From NCBI GenBank assembly GCA_959605475.1, contig CAUHFS010000004.1, positions 1 through 61,367 of the forward strand: a stretch of 61,367 nucleotides of DNA. Direction: 5' to 3'. Below the pieces are notes generated by a model, which was not told the origin of the DNA, did not search any database, and was given only the letters and a program-made list of their open reading frames with translations. The stretch is from an uncultured Collinsella sp. Its GTDB lineage: Bacteria; Actinomycetota; Coriobacteriia; Coriobacteriales; Coriobacteriaceae. A program made the translations under genes and the position numbers. Within the stretch, counting starts at the first letter, position 1. Every line of letters begins with the position of its first letter. Shown here piece by piece: positions 16,073 to 24,452 of this stretch.

Positions 16073-19000
16073 TAGCTCAGCCTCCCGTGCTCGACCGAAA
16101 GCGAGAAATCGGCAAACGCGCAGGTGCTGGCTCGGTGGCTTACGAGCACGATGGTCTTGCCGCGGCGCTTGAGCTCGTCGACGGCCTGCATCACGGCTGC
16201 TTCGTTGAGGGCGTCGAGCGCGCTGGTGGGCTCGTCGAGCAAGATGAAAGGCGCGTCGTTGAGGAAGATGCGCGCAAGGCCGATGCGCTGGCGCTCGCCG
16301 CCCGAGAGCGAGTCGCCCAGCTCGGCAACCGGAGTGTCGAGACCCTGCGGCAGGCGGTCGATGAGGGCGGTAAGCGAAGCGGAGCGGCAAGCGTCGAGCA
16401 GCTCGGCATCGGTGGCGCTGGCGTGCGCAACCAGCAGATTCTCGCGTACGGTGCCGCAGAACAGATGTGTGTCCTGGGTCATATAGGCCTCGTGGCTGCG
16501 TAGGCTCGCCGTGTTGATGTGGCGGGCATCGACGCCGCTTACCGTGATGGTGCCAGCTGCGGGGTCCCAAAAACGCATGAGCAGCTTAAGCAGCGTCGAC
16601 TTGCCCGAGCCCGAGCGCCCCATGATGCAGGTCATGGTACCGGGCGCAAAGGTGCAGGTCACGTCGTCGAGGATGAGACTCGCAGCGGTGTCGTTCGCGA
16701 TCTGCTCCGTGGCGCCCGCACCGCCCGCGTCCACGCCGCCCGCATAACTAAAGCTCACACGCTCGGCTGCGGCGCCGGCAAACTCAACGTCCTGTCCGTC
16801 GGCGACCTCGGCGCACTGGGGTTGCTCGTCGAGCAAATCGAGCACGCGTGCGCCCGAGGCGAGCGTCTCCTGCAGTGAGGCACCCAGGCGGCTCACGGCC
16901 ATCACCGAGCCAAACGACGACACAAAGGTAAAGACGGCGACAAACGCTGCGGCAAAGTTAATCGTTCCCGCAGCCACCAGCTGCAGCGCACGTCCGAGCA
17001 TCACCAGATTGGCCGCAAGAATAAGCGCATCGGCTACGGCCTCGCTGGCCGCTTGGCGGCGCTTGAGGCGCGCGTCCACGGCGCCGACTTGCTCGGTCAG
17101 CTTGCCCAGGGCACGGCTGCGATCGGCGCCACCGGCAAACTGGATAGTCTCGGATGCGCCGCGCAGACTGTCGAGCACAAAGGCACCCAGCTTACCGGCG
17201 CCCTCGCGGCTCTGGCGGCCGGTGGTGCCGCATGCCTTGGCCGAGGTCAGGGGCAGCAGCACGCCCAGGACCGCGTAGGCCACGAGCGCGATGCCCGCGA
17301 GCTCGGGGTTTACAGCCAGCAAAAAGCCCTCAAACACAACGGTGCAGACCAGAGCTATGGCAATGGGCGAGATGGTGTGCGCGTAGAAGACCTCGAGCAG
17401 CTCGATATCCGAGGTGACCAGGCTCACGAGCTCGCCCTTGCCGCGGCCCTCGAGCTTGGCGGGGGCGAGCTGGCGCAGGGCGCCAAACACCAGGTCGCGA
17501 ATGTCCGCGAGCAGACGGAATGCGATGTAATGGTTGCAGAGCTGCTCGCCGTAGTGGAGCGGCCCGCGTGCGATGCCGCAGGCGGCACAGGCCGCGCATG
17601 CTGCGATCAGACCAAGCCCCAAGGCGTTGCGGCCCAGCGCGGCCATAAGGCCGAGGGCGCCAAAGGCCGGCACGAACGCGGCGGTGAGCATGCCAATGCT
17701 GCCCAGCGCGACGGCTAGCACAAGCCAGCCGGCAAGCGGTCGGACGAGCCCCATCATGCGCCACATGATGGACGGCGCCGAGCGACGGGCGCGGCCGGAG
17801 TCAGGCGCCGCGGTAGCGGAAGACGAGCCGGCACCGTTGAGGCTATCGGTACGGGCGGTGCTGCCGTCAACAGCCTCAACCGCGCCGGCATCCTCGGCAT
17901 CACCCTCCGCATACGCATATGCCGAGAGCTGCTCCTGGCTGTTCCACATGCGCGCATAGGCGCCCGCGCCCGACAGGAGCTCATCATGGGTGCCGCGCTT
18001 GGCAATGCGACCGCGCTCCAGCACCAGAATCTGGTCGGCGTCCACGATCGTCGACAGGCGATGCGCCACCACAATTACGGTGTGCTCGCCGGCAAGCGAC
18101 GCGATGACCTCGCCGATCGCGGCCTCGCTTGCGGCATCGACGTTGCTCGTCGCCTCGTCAAACACATAGATGGGCGAGTCGTGCAGCAGGGCGCGGGCCA
18201 TGCACACGCGCTGGCGCTGGCCGCCCGAAAGGTTGGTGCCGCCCTCGTTAATCACCATGTCGAGCCCGCCGTTGGCCTGCACAAAGGTCGCCACGCGCGT
18301 GCGGCCGAGCGCGCGCAAAAGCTCGGCGTCGGTGGCGTTGGGCTGGGCGAGCAGCAGGTTGTCGCGCAGGGTGCCGGCAAACAGGTAGCCGTTGGTGGGC
18401 ACCAGCGTGACGGCGCGCATGAGTGAGGTGGCCGTGGCATCGCGCAGTTCAACGCCGCCGATGCGAACGCTGCCACGGTGGGCACCCTTGCGGCCCGCGA
18501 TAATCCCCGCGAGCGTGGACTTGCCGCCGCCGCTTTCGCCCACGAGTGCCACGAGCGAGCCGTGCGCAATGGTCGCGCTGGCGCTGTCCAGCACCGTGCG
18601 GTCGCCGTATGCATAGCTCACGCCCGCGAGCTCGATATTGCCGCGACCGTCAAGCTCAACATCGCCGCGCTCGGGCTCGGGCGTATCCAAAATGCCAAAC
18701 ATGCGGCGCGAGGCGGCCATGCCGTTCATGGCCGTGTGGAACAGCGATCCCAGGCGGCGCATTGGCAAAAAGAACTCCTGCGACAGAAAGACGATGAGAA
18801 AGGCCGCCTCAAAGCCAATCTTGCCCGTGGCGAGCTGCAGCGCGGTTACGATAATGCCGAGCGCGGCGCCCATATAGACGACCAGGTCCATAACGCAAAT
18901 GGAACGCAGCTGCATCACCAGCAGGCGCATGGTCGTTGCGCGGAAACGCTCGGACTCGGCGTTGATACGCTCGTGCCAACTGCGATCGGCCTGGTAGACC

Positions 19001-19638
19001 TTAAGGGTAGTGAGACCCTGCACGGCTTCCAGGAACATGCCGCCAAGATCGACATAGCTGCCCCAGTACTCGGCACCGATCTTTTTGGCGTTGCGCATGA
19101 CCATCATAATGGAGACGGGAATGACCGGAACGCAGGCGAGCAGCAGCGCGGCGGGAAAACCCGCCTGGCCCACGAGCAGCACAAACAGCGTGATGGGCGC
19201 CAAGCCGGCAAAGAAGAGCTGCGGCAGGTAGCCGCCAAAGTACACCTGGAGTTGCGTGGCGCCCTCGACGCTGGTCTGGACGGCCTCGGCGGTGGGGACG
19301 GTCTCGGTGTAGGAGGGGCCGAGTGCGGTGAGCTTGTCGTAGACGAGTGAGCGCACGCGGCGGACGGCCTCGAACGCGGCCTTGTCGCCGGCGCGTTGGG
19401 CCAGGTAGATGGAGGCGGCGCGCACGATGATGGCGGCGGCGAGCGGCAAGGCCGCCTGTGCGAGGGCATCGACGGCGAGTGCGGCGGAAAGGCCGTCCGT
19501 GACGATGCCGCCCAAGATGCGCGCAAGCACCCACATCACCGTGATGTTTGCCATGAGCGCGATCCACTTAAACAGGACGCTTGCCATAATGTAGGGCGTT
19601 GCCTGCGGAACCAGGGAGAAGAGCCGCTTCTCGAACAT
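16072..19638 (-). CDS. Fused double ABC exporter, CydDC-like
   Basis: 1188 residues in the order TMD1-NBD1-TMD2-NBD2 on one chain. NBD1 has Walker A GESGGGKST (~366), signature NLSGGQRQR (~468) and VFDEATS. NBD2 has Walker A GRSGSGKST (~1006), signature SLSGGERQR (~1108) and LLDEPTS. Both catalytic glutamates are present. TMD1 has CydD-like segments (LAPITLFVLLVG, VPVIPVSIMMV, GLTTLKVYQADRSWHERI). CydDC exports cysteine and glutathione to the periplasm for cytochrome bd assembly and is usually two genes. A link to redox or NO stress through the coupled YgbA_NO gene is inference. An Ala/Ser-rich linker lies at about 585-625. Confidence 0.85.
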   Translation of the reverse strand: MFEKRLFSLVPQATPYIMASVLFKWIALMANITVMWVLARILGGIVTDGLSAALAVDALAQAALPLAAAIIVRAASIYLAQRAGDKAAFEAVRRVRSLVYDKLTALGPSYTETVPTAEAVQTSVEGATQLQVYFGGYLPQLFFAGLAPITLFVLLVGQAGFPAALLLACVPVIPVSIMMVMRNAKKIGAEYWGSYVDLGGMFLEAVQGLTTLKVYQADRSWHERINAESERFRATTMRLLVMQLRSICVMDLVVYMGAALGIIVTALQLATGKIGFEAAFLIVFLSQEFFLPMRRLGSLFHTAMNGMAASRRMFGILDTPEPERGDVELDGRGNIELAGVSYAYGDRTVLDSASATIAHGSLVALVGESGGGKSTLAGIIAGRKGAHRGSVRIGGVELRDATATSLMRAVTLVPTNGYLFAGTLRDNLLLAQPNATDAELLRALGRTRVATFVQANGGLDMVINEGGTNLSGGQRQRVCMARALLHDSPIYVFDEATSNVDAASEAAIGEVIASLAGEHTVIVVAHRLSTIVDADQILVLERGRIAKRGTHDELLSGAGAYARMWNSQEQLSAYAYAEGDAEDAGAVEAVDGSTARTDSLNGAGSSSATAAPDSGRARRSAPSIMWRMMGLVRPLAGWLVLAVALGSIGMLTAAFVPAFGALGLMAALGRNALGLGLIAACAACAACGIARGPLHYGEQLCNHYIAFRLLADIRDLVFGALRQLAPAKLEGRGKGELVSLVTSDIELLEVFYAHTISPIAIALVCTVVFEGFLLAVNPELAGIALVAYAVLGVLLPLTSAKACGTTGRQSREGAGKLGAFVLDSLRGASETIQFAGGADRSRALGKLTEQVGAVDARLKRRQAASEAVADALILAANLVMLGRALQLVAAGTINFAAAFVAVFTFVSSFGSVMAVSRLGASLQETLASGARVLDLLDEQPQCAEVADGQDVEFAGAAAERVSFSYAGGVDAGGAGATEQIANDTAASLILDDVTCTFAPGTMTCIMGRSGSGKSTLLKLLMRFWDPAAGTITVSGVDARHINTASLRSHEAYMTQDTHLFCGTVRENLLVAHASATDAELLDACRSASLTALIDRLPQGLDTPVAELGDSLSGGERQRIGLARIFLNDAPFILLDEPTSALDALNEAAVMQAVDELKRRGKTIVLVSHRASTCAFADFSLSVEHGRLS

Positions 19639-20021
19639 GAAACCTCCTATGCCGTAACGGTGCCGGGTGGGGTCCTCGGCAGCCGCTTAGTTAGCCAAAT
19701 GCAACTAGAGTAACATCGTGCAGCAGGTAAGTATGCCGAGGGTAATTTTTGGCCGATGAACTGCGTAGAAAGTTCAAAATTGTTGAGTGTAGTGAACTTT
19801 GTGGTGGACGGAGTGCGAGCGCAATTCTGATCGTGCGCGGCCCCGCTCCAAAACATGTACATCAGCCTCCAAAAGCTGCAAAAAATGACATGTTTGGAGG
19901 CTGGCGTACATGTTTGGATAGGGGCGAGGGCGGCGACGGACGAAAGTCACGCCTGTGCCACGTCCGATGTGCTAGCGTTTGGGTGAATAAAACGAGCCCG
20001 TGCGGAAAGGATCCGGACCGT
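19639..20021. promoter_or_regulatory. 383-bp divergent intergenic region with two inverted repeats
   Basis: It lies between the CydDC-like gene (leftward) and the LarC-like gene (rightward). No gene is seen in it. It contains an 8-bp inverted repeat AAAGTTCA (19769-19776)/TGAACTTT (19793-19800) and the larger repeat annotated at 19848-19917. A GAAAGG RBS for the ABC gene is not obvious; the sequence before it reads TAGGAGGTTTC on the minus strand (complement of 19640-19650). Confidence 0.5.
19848..19917. repeat. 25-bp imperfect inverted repeat
   Basis: The left arm (19848-19873) and right arm (19893-19917) match over about 25 positions with one extra A and two mismatches; the shared cores are CATGTAC and CAGCCTCCAAA. 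The 19-nt loop is A-rich and contains a third copy of the word ACATG. It could be an operator pair, a transcript hairpin or the relic of a small mobile element. Confidence 0.6.
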
Positions 20022-20507
20022 ATGCAACGTGGAAGTACATCTCCGCTGTCCCGCGAGACCGATGCGCCCGAAACCATCGTCAAGCTGGAGTGCGACATCG
20101 ACGATGCGTCGCCCGAGGTGCTCGCCTACGCCGCTGACCGCCTGCGCGAGGCCGGCGCCCGCGAGGTGCACTGGCTACCCCTTTACTGCAAAAAGGGCCG
20201 CCCCGGATGGCAGCTGCAGGTGATCTGCTCGCACGAGGATATTGAGCGCCTGCAGACGATTATCTTTTTGGAGACCACGACCAACGGCATTCGTCGCCAG
20301 GTGATGGAACGCGTTTGCCTGCCGCGCCGATTCGAGCAGGTGATAACGCCTTGGGGCGAGGTATCTGTTAAGGTGGCGACCCTGCCCGACGGTAGTGAGC
20401 GCGCGGCTCCCGAGTACGAGGACTGCGCCCGCCTTGCCCGCGAACATGGCGTGCCGCTCCAACGCGTGATGCAGGCGGCTCAGAGCGCGGCGCTGCGATT
20501 CGAGTAA
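20022..20507 (+). CDS. LarC C-terminal domain protein (nickel-pincer cofactor synthesis family)
   Basis: 161 residues matching only the C-terminal half of LarC (DUF111), which inserts nickel into the pincer nucleotide cofactor of lactate racemase. ETIVKLECDIDDASPEVLAYAADRL and FLETTTNGIRRQVMERVCL are the characteristic blocks. Full-length LarC is about 400 residues; the N-terminal LarC1 part is absent from the 380 bp upstream, and no larA, larB or larE is in the window. ATG 20022 is preferred (GGAAAGG at 20004-20010); longer in-frame starts cross the inverted repeats. It may be a stand-alone domain that works with lar genes elsewhere, or a repurposed relic. Confidence 0.8.
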   Translation: MQRGSTSPLSRETDAPETIVKLECDIDDASPEVLAYAADRLREAGAREVHWLPLYCKKGRPGWQLQVICSHEDIERLQTIIFLETTTNGIRRQVMERVCLPRRFEQVITPWGEVSVKVATLPDGSERAAPEYEDCARLAREHGVPLQRVMQAAQSAALRFE

Positions 20508-20578
20508 CACGGTAGATGGGCTCCATATCCGCTAGACCCCGTATTCAGCCCCTATCAACCCCACCCGAAAGGACCACC

Positions 20579-21127
20579 ATGAAATACCTCATCGCCTCCG
20601 ACATCCACGGCTCGGCATACTGGACCGAGCGTCTGGTCGCCGCAATCGAATCCGAGCAGCCCGACCGCATCGTGCTGCTGGGCGACCTGCTCTACCACGG
20701 CCCGCGCAACGACCTGCCGCGCGACTACGCCCCCAAGCGCGTGATTCCGCTGCTCAACGCCCTGGCCGACCGCATCATTGCCGTCCGCGGCAACTGCGAC
20801 GCCGAGGTCGACCAGATGGTGCTCGACTTTCCCGTCATGGCCGACTACGCCACCCTGTTTGACGAGACCGGCCGCGAGCTGTTCCTGACGCACGGCCACG
20901 TCTTTGGCGCCGGCATGCACAACAGCGTCGACCATGCGCCCGTGCTGCCCGAGGGCTCCGCGCTCGTCTACGGCCACACGCATATCAAGGTTAACGAAGC
21001 GAGCGCGACGCACCCGGGCCTGTGGCTCTTCAATCCCGGTAGCGTGAGCATTCCCAAAGACGGCACGCACAGCTACGGTATCTACGAGGGCGGCGCGTTA
21101 CGCCACGTGATCCTGGAGGAGGAGTAA
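20579..21127 (+). CDS. YfcE-family metallophosphodiesterase
   Basis: 182 residues, the usual size for YfcE/MJ0936-type phosphodiesterases. The five metal-binding motifs are intact: SDIHGS, GDLLYHG, RGNCD, THGHVFG and GHTH. It hydrolyses phosphodiesters such as bis-p-nitrophenyl phosphate in vitro; the natural substrate in this family is not settled. The GAAAGG RBS lies 9 nt before the ATG. mazG follows after two bases, so the pair is an operon, possibly with the LarC-like gene 70 bp upstream. Confidence 0.88.
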   Translation: MKYLIASDIHGSAYWTERLVAAIESEQPDRIVLLGDLLYHGPRNDLPRDYAPKRVIPLLNALADRIIAVRGNCDAEVDQMVLDFPVMADYATLFDETGRELFLTHGHVFGAGMHNSVDHAPVLPEGSALVYGHTHIKVNEASATHPGLWLFNPGSVSIPKDGTHSYGIYEGGALRHVILEEE

Positions 21128-21129
21128 CC

Positions 21130-21990
21130 ATGTCCGAGCATATGGCTCAGCAAAATGCCGAGGGTTCGCGCGACCTGTCGACGCTGGTAGATGTGTCGGC
21201 CGAGCTGCAGCATCTGGTGCAGACCATCTGGTGCCTGCGTCAGCCCGACGGCTGCCCGTGGGACCGCGAGCAGACGCACCGCAGCATTGGCAAGAACATG
21301 ATCGAGGAGGCCTACGAGGCGCTCGATTGCATCGAGGCCGACGACGCGGCTCACCTTCGCGAGGAGCTGGGAGATGTGCTCATGCAGGTCGTACTGCATG
21401 CGCAGATTGCGGCGGACGCCGGCGAGTTTACGCTGGCCGACGTGGCACACGATATCGACGCCAAACTCATCCGGCGCCATCCGCACGTGTTTGGCAATGT
21501 GGATGCCGAGAGCTCCGACGAGGTGCTCAAGATTTGGGACGAGGTCAAGCTTGCCGAGAAGGCGGTCAAGGACAAGGCTGTGGCGGCAGGCGAGTCAGCG
21601 CCCGAGGGCCTGCTCGACGGCGTGCCCACGCATTTGCCGGCGCTCATGCAGGCTCAGAAGGTGTCGCGCAAGGCGGCTGCCGTGGGCTTTGAGTGGGAGA
21701 CGGTCCAGGACGTGTGGGACGAGGTCGCCGAGGAGCGTGCCGAGTTTGAGGCCGAGGCTCCCGGCTCACCCGAGCGCGAGATGGAGTTTGGCGACCTGCT
21801 CTTTGCCCTGGTCAACGTCGCGCGCAAAGAGGGGATTGACGCCGAGAGCGCCCTGCGTGCCAGCACGGCCAAGTTCCGCCGTCGCTGGGCTGCGATGGAG
21901 CAGATGGCGGCCGATGCCCACGTGGATCTGGCCGAGCTCTCGACCCACGGCCTCAACGACCTGTGGGATGCCGCAAAGGCGGAGGAGTAG
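21130..21990 (+). CDS. mazG: MazG nucleoside triphosphate pyrophosphohydrolase
   Basis: 286-residue two-domain MazG, the standard bacterial length. The N-terminal domain has CPWDREQTHRSI, the metal motif IEEAYEALD and LREELGDVLMQVV. The C-terminal domain repeats the pattern (VAEERAEFEAE ... EFGDLLFALVNV). It clears non-canonical or stress-related NTPs to NMP plus pyrophosphate. It starts two bases after the stop of the YfcE-like gene, with GGAGGAG overlapping that gene's end. Confidence 0.93.
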   Translation: MSEHMAQQNAEGSRDLSTLVDVSAELQHLVQTIWCLRQPDGCPWDREQTHRSIGKNMIEEAYEALDCIEADDAAHLREELGDVLMQVVLHAQIAADAGEFTLADVAHDIDAKLIRRHPHVFGNVDAESSDEVLKIWDEVKLAEKAVKDKAVAAGESAPEGLLDGVPTHLPALMQAQKVSRKAAAVGFEWETVQDVWDEVAEERAEFEAEAPGSPEREMEFGDLLFALVNVARKEGIDAESALRASTAKFRRRWAAMEQMAADAHVDLAELSTHGLNDLWDAAKAEE

Positions 21991-22061
21991 GACTGCAGGA
22001 ACGACGGGCTGACATGCCTCATCGTTCCCGCTAAATTTTTCGAAAATCAAGTGTATCCCTC

Positions 22062-22106
22062 GGCTAACTTAGGGCATAATGCAAAAAGTGCGACATGGCT
22101 AACTTA
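22062..22106 (+). promoter_or_regulatory. Enolase promoter region with a direct repeat
   Basis: GGCTAACTTA occurs twice (22062-22071 and 22097-22106), 35 bp apart. A -10-like CATAAT (22075-22080) lies between them, with no convincing -35. The two identical 10-mers on either side of the likely start point look like a regulator site pair. The enolase ATG is 100 bp downstream of the -10. Confidence 0.45.
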
Positions 22107-22179
22107 CGGAGACGCACCGATGGTGCACGGTCAGCCGGTCGCTTGCATCCACTACGTTTCCAAGTGAGAGGGAGACAAC

Positions 22180-23469
22180 ATGAGCGATATTTTGGATGTC
22201 TACGGTCGCGAGGTGCTCGACAGCCGCGGCAACCCCACCGTCGAGGTCGAGGTCGTGCTCGAGGACGGCAGCTTCGGCCGCGCGATGGTGCCTTCGGGCG
22301 CTTCGACCGGCGCCTTTGAGGCATGTGAGCTGCGCGACGGTGACAAGGGCCGCTATCTGGGCAAGGGTGTCTCGCAGGCCGTCGAGCACGTCAACAACGA
22401 GTGCGCCGATGCCGTCGTGGGCCTCGACGCCTTCGATCAGCGCGCCGTCGATGCCGCGCTAATCGCCGCCGACGGTACGCCCAACAAGACCAAGCTCGGC
22501 GCCAACGCCATTCTGGGCGTATCGCTGGCCGTTGCCCGCGCTGCGGCAGAGTCGGCGGGCCTGTCGCTGTACCAGTACCTGGGCGGCGTCAACGCTCACC
22601 TGCTACCCACGCCTATGATGAACATCCTCAACGGCGGCGTGCATGCCGACAACAATGTCGACTTCCAGGAGTTCATGATCATGCCGGGGGGCGCCCCGAG
22701 CTTTGCCGAGGGTCTGCGCTGGTGCGCCGAGGTCTACCACACCCTCAAGGGCGTGCTGCACGAGGCGGGCCTTGGCGGCGGCGTGGGCGACGAGGGCGGT
22801 TTCGCGCCCAACCTCAAGACCAATGCCGAGCCGTTCGAGTACATCACCAAGGCCGTGGAGAAGGCTGGTTTTAAGCCCGGCGTCGACTTCATGTATGCCA
22901 TGGATCCGGCGTCCACCGAGTTTTACAACGCCGAGACCGGCATGTACGAGCTCAAGGGCGAGGGCGTAGAGTACACGAGCGCCCAGATGGTCGATTACTG
23001 GGAGAAGCTCGTCGACACCTATCCCATCATCTCCATCGAGGACGGCATGGCCGAAGAGGATTGGGACGGCTGGGTTGAGCTCACCCGCCGCATTGGCAAT
23101 AAGGTGCAGCTCGTGGGCGACGACCTGTTCGTCACCAATACCGAGCGTCTCAAGAAGGGCATCGAGCTGGGTGCCGCCAACGCGATCCTGGTCAAGGTCA
23201 ATCAGATCGGCACGCTCACCGAGTCGCTCGAGGCCATCGAGACCGCCAAGGAGGCCGGTTACGCCTGCATCGTGAGCCACCGCTCCGGCGAGACCGAGGA
23301 TTCCACGATCGCCGACCTGGTCGTGGGCGTCAACGCCGGCCAGATCAAGTCGGGCGCCCCGTGCCGCAGCGACCGTATCGCCAAGTACAACCAGCTCATC
23401 CGCATCGAGGACGAGCTCGAGGGCAGCGCGCGCTACGCCGGCAAGTCTGCGTTCTACAACATTCGCTAA
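22180..23469 (+). CDS. eno: Enolase (phosphopyruvate hydratase)
   Basis: 429 residues, full length. It interconverts 2-phosphoglycerate and phosphoenolpyruvate in glycolysis. Family motifs: PSGASTGAFEACELRDGD, GGVGDEGGFAP (catalytic Glu), SIEDGMAEEDWDGW, GDDLFVTN, ILVKVNQIGTLTE (catalytic Lys) and the signature SHRSGETEDSTIADLVV. GAGAGGGAGA before the ATG is the RBS. A terminator lies 74 bp after the stop, so it is probably monocistronic. High expression is likely for a glycolytic enzyme. Confidence 0.98.
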   Translation: MSDILDVYGREVLDSRGNPTVEVEVVLEDGSFGRAMVPSGASTGAFEACELRDGDKGRYLGKGVSQAVEHVNNECADAVVGLDAFDQRAVDAALIAADGTPNKTKLGANAILGVSLAVARAAAESAGLSLYQYLGGVNAHLLPTPMMNILNGGVHADNNVDFQEFMIMPGGAPSFAEGLRWCAEVYHTLKGVLHEAGLGGGVGDEGGFAPNLKTNAEPFEYITKAVEKAGFKPGVDFMYAMDPASTEFYNAETGMYELKGEGVEYTSAQMVDYWEKLVDTYPIISIEDGMAEEDWDGWVELTRRIGNKVQLVGDDLFVTNTERLKKGIELGAANAILVKVNQIGTLTESLEAIETAKEAGYACIVSHRSGETEDSTIADLVVGVNAGQIKSGAPCRSDRIAKYNQLIRIEDELEGSARYAGKSAFYNIR

Positions 23470-23542
23470 ACGGGCGAATTTGGCGAGGGGGAGGCTGACT
23501 CGGTTCCGCCCCCGCCTTGGCTGGACGCCGCAAAGCGCTGTG

Positions 23543-23574
23543 GGCGCTGGGCCGTGTGGCTCAGCGCCTTTTTT
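23543..23574 (+). terminator. Rho-independent terminator of eno
   Basis: GGCGCTGGGCC (23543-23553) pairs with GGCTCAGCGCC (23558-23568) with one G-U pair, followed by six T. Confidence 0.9.
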
Positions 23575-23665
23575 ATGTCGAGCAAAGGCTGCCGAAGGCG
23601 GTGCGCGCGCTCGTGCTATAACTAGAATACTTAGCGCAAACAAACCTCAACCGCACAAGGCGCAC

Positions 23666-24424
23666 ATGGATCAGATTTACGACAACAGGTACTATTCCGC
23701 CGGTTCGCGTGAGCCGTCGCCTCGCCGTGCGCGCACGGTGCAGCTCGGTGGGTCCGCCTACGCCGGCGCCGACCGCTCCACGCAGCGCCCGACAAGTACC
23801 TCGCGCCCCAATGCTCAAGTGAATACTTCGACAGATGGACCGGTGCGCCCGGCACGTTCGTCGCATGCGTCGCGTCCCTCGGCCCAGACGCACGACAGGT
23901 CGAGCAGGCCCTCGAGCCGTCTTTCGGGCTCGGACTTTATGCGCTACGCCAACGACAATGCGGTGGTCAAGGCAATCTATGACTTTACGCATGGCTCTCT
24001 GCGCCCGCTGTTTATCGGTATCGTGGTGGCGCTGGCGCTCGTGAGCCTGTATTTCCCCGTGCGCGACCTGTACGTGGCTAAGCGCTCGAGCGACATCTTG
24101 GCCAAGCAGGTCGAGATTCGCCAGCAATACAATGATGAGATGAAAAAAGACACTGATAAGTGGTTCTCGGAAGAGGGCATTAAGGATTCGGCACGGGACT
24201 TGGGCATGGTGATGCCCGGCGAGAAGAGGATTGAAGTGCAGGGTCTGGACGAGGATTCGGATTCGTCGTCGAGCAAAAAGTCCTCAAACGCCAAGAATGC
24301 CAGCGAAGTGGCCAAAGAGATCGAAGAGGTCGGCAAGGACGCACCGTGGTACATCAAGACGCTCGATATGCTGTTTGGATTTAACGGCGTCGAGGGCCAG
24401 ACGGTCGCGTCCAGCGGCGAGTAG
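23666..24424 (+). CDS. DivIC/FtsB-family septum formation initiator-like membrane protein
   Basis: 252 residues. The first ~95 are polar and disordered (rich in Arg, Ser, Pro, Thr). A single transmembrane helix follows (PLFIGIVVALALVSLYFPV, about 116-134), then a short coiled-coil-like stretch (residues ~140-180) and an acidic Ser-rich tail. This layout, with RDLGMVMPGEKRI after the coiled coil, fits the FtsB/DivIC family of bitopic division proteins. ATG 23666 is preferred; the ORF runs upstream into the eno terminator. It is followed by a Ppx/GppA gene, the same order as in many Actinobacteria (eno, divIC, ppx). Confidence 0.75.
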   Translation: MDQIYDNRYYSAGSREPSPRRARTVQLGGSAYAGADRSTQRPTSTSRPNAQVNTSTDGPVRPARSSHASRPSAQTHDRSSRPSSRLSGSDFMRYANDNAVVKAIYDFTHGSLRPLFIGIVVALALVSLYFPVRDLYVAKRSSDILAKQVEIRQQYNDEMKKDTDKWFSEEGIKDSARDLGMVMPGEKRIEVQGLDEDSDSSSSKKSSNAKNASEVAKEIEEVGKDAPWYIKTLDMLFGFNGVEGQTVASSGE

Positions 24425-24452
24425 GCGAGTAGCACCCGGAGGGGAGCCCGCA

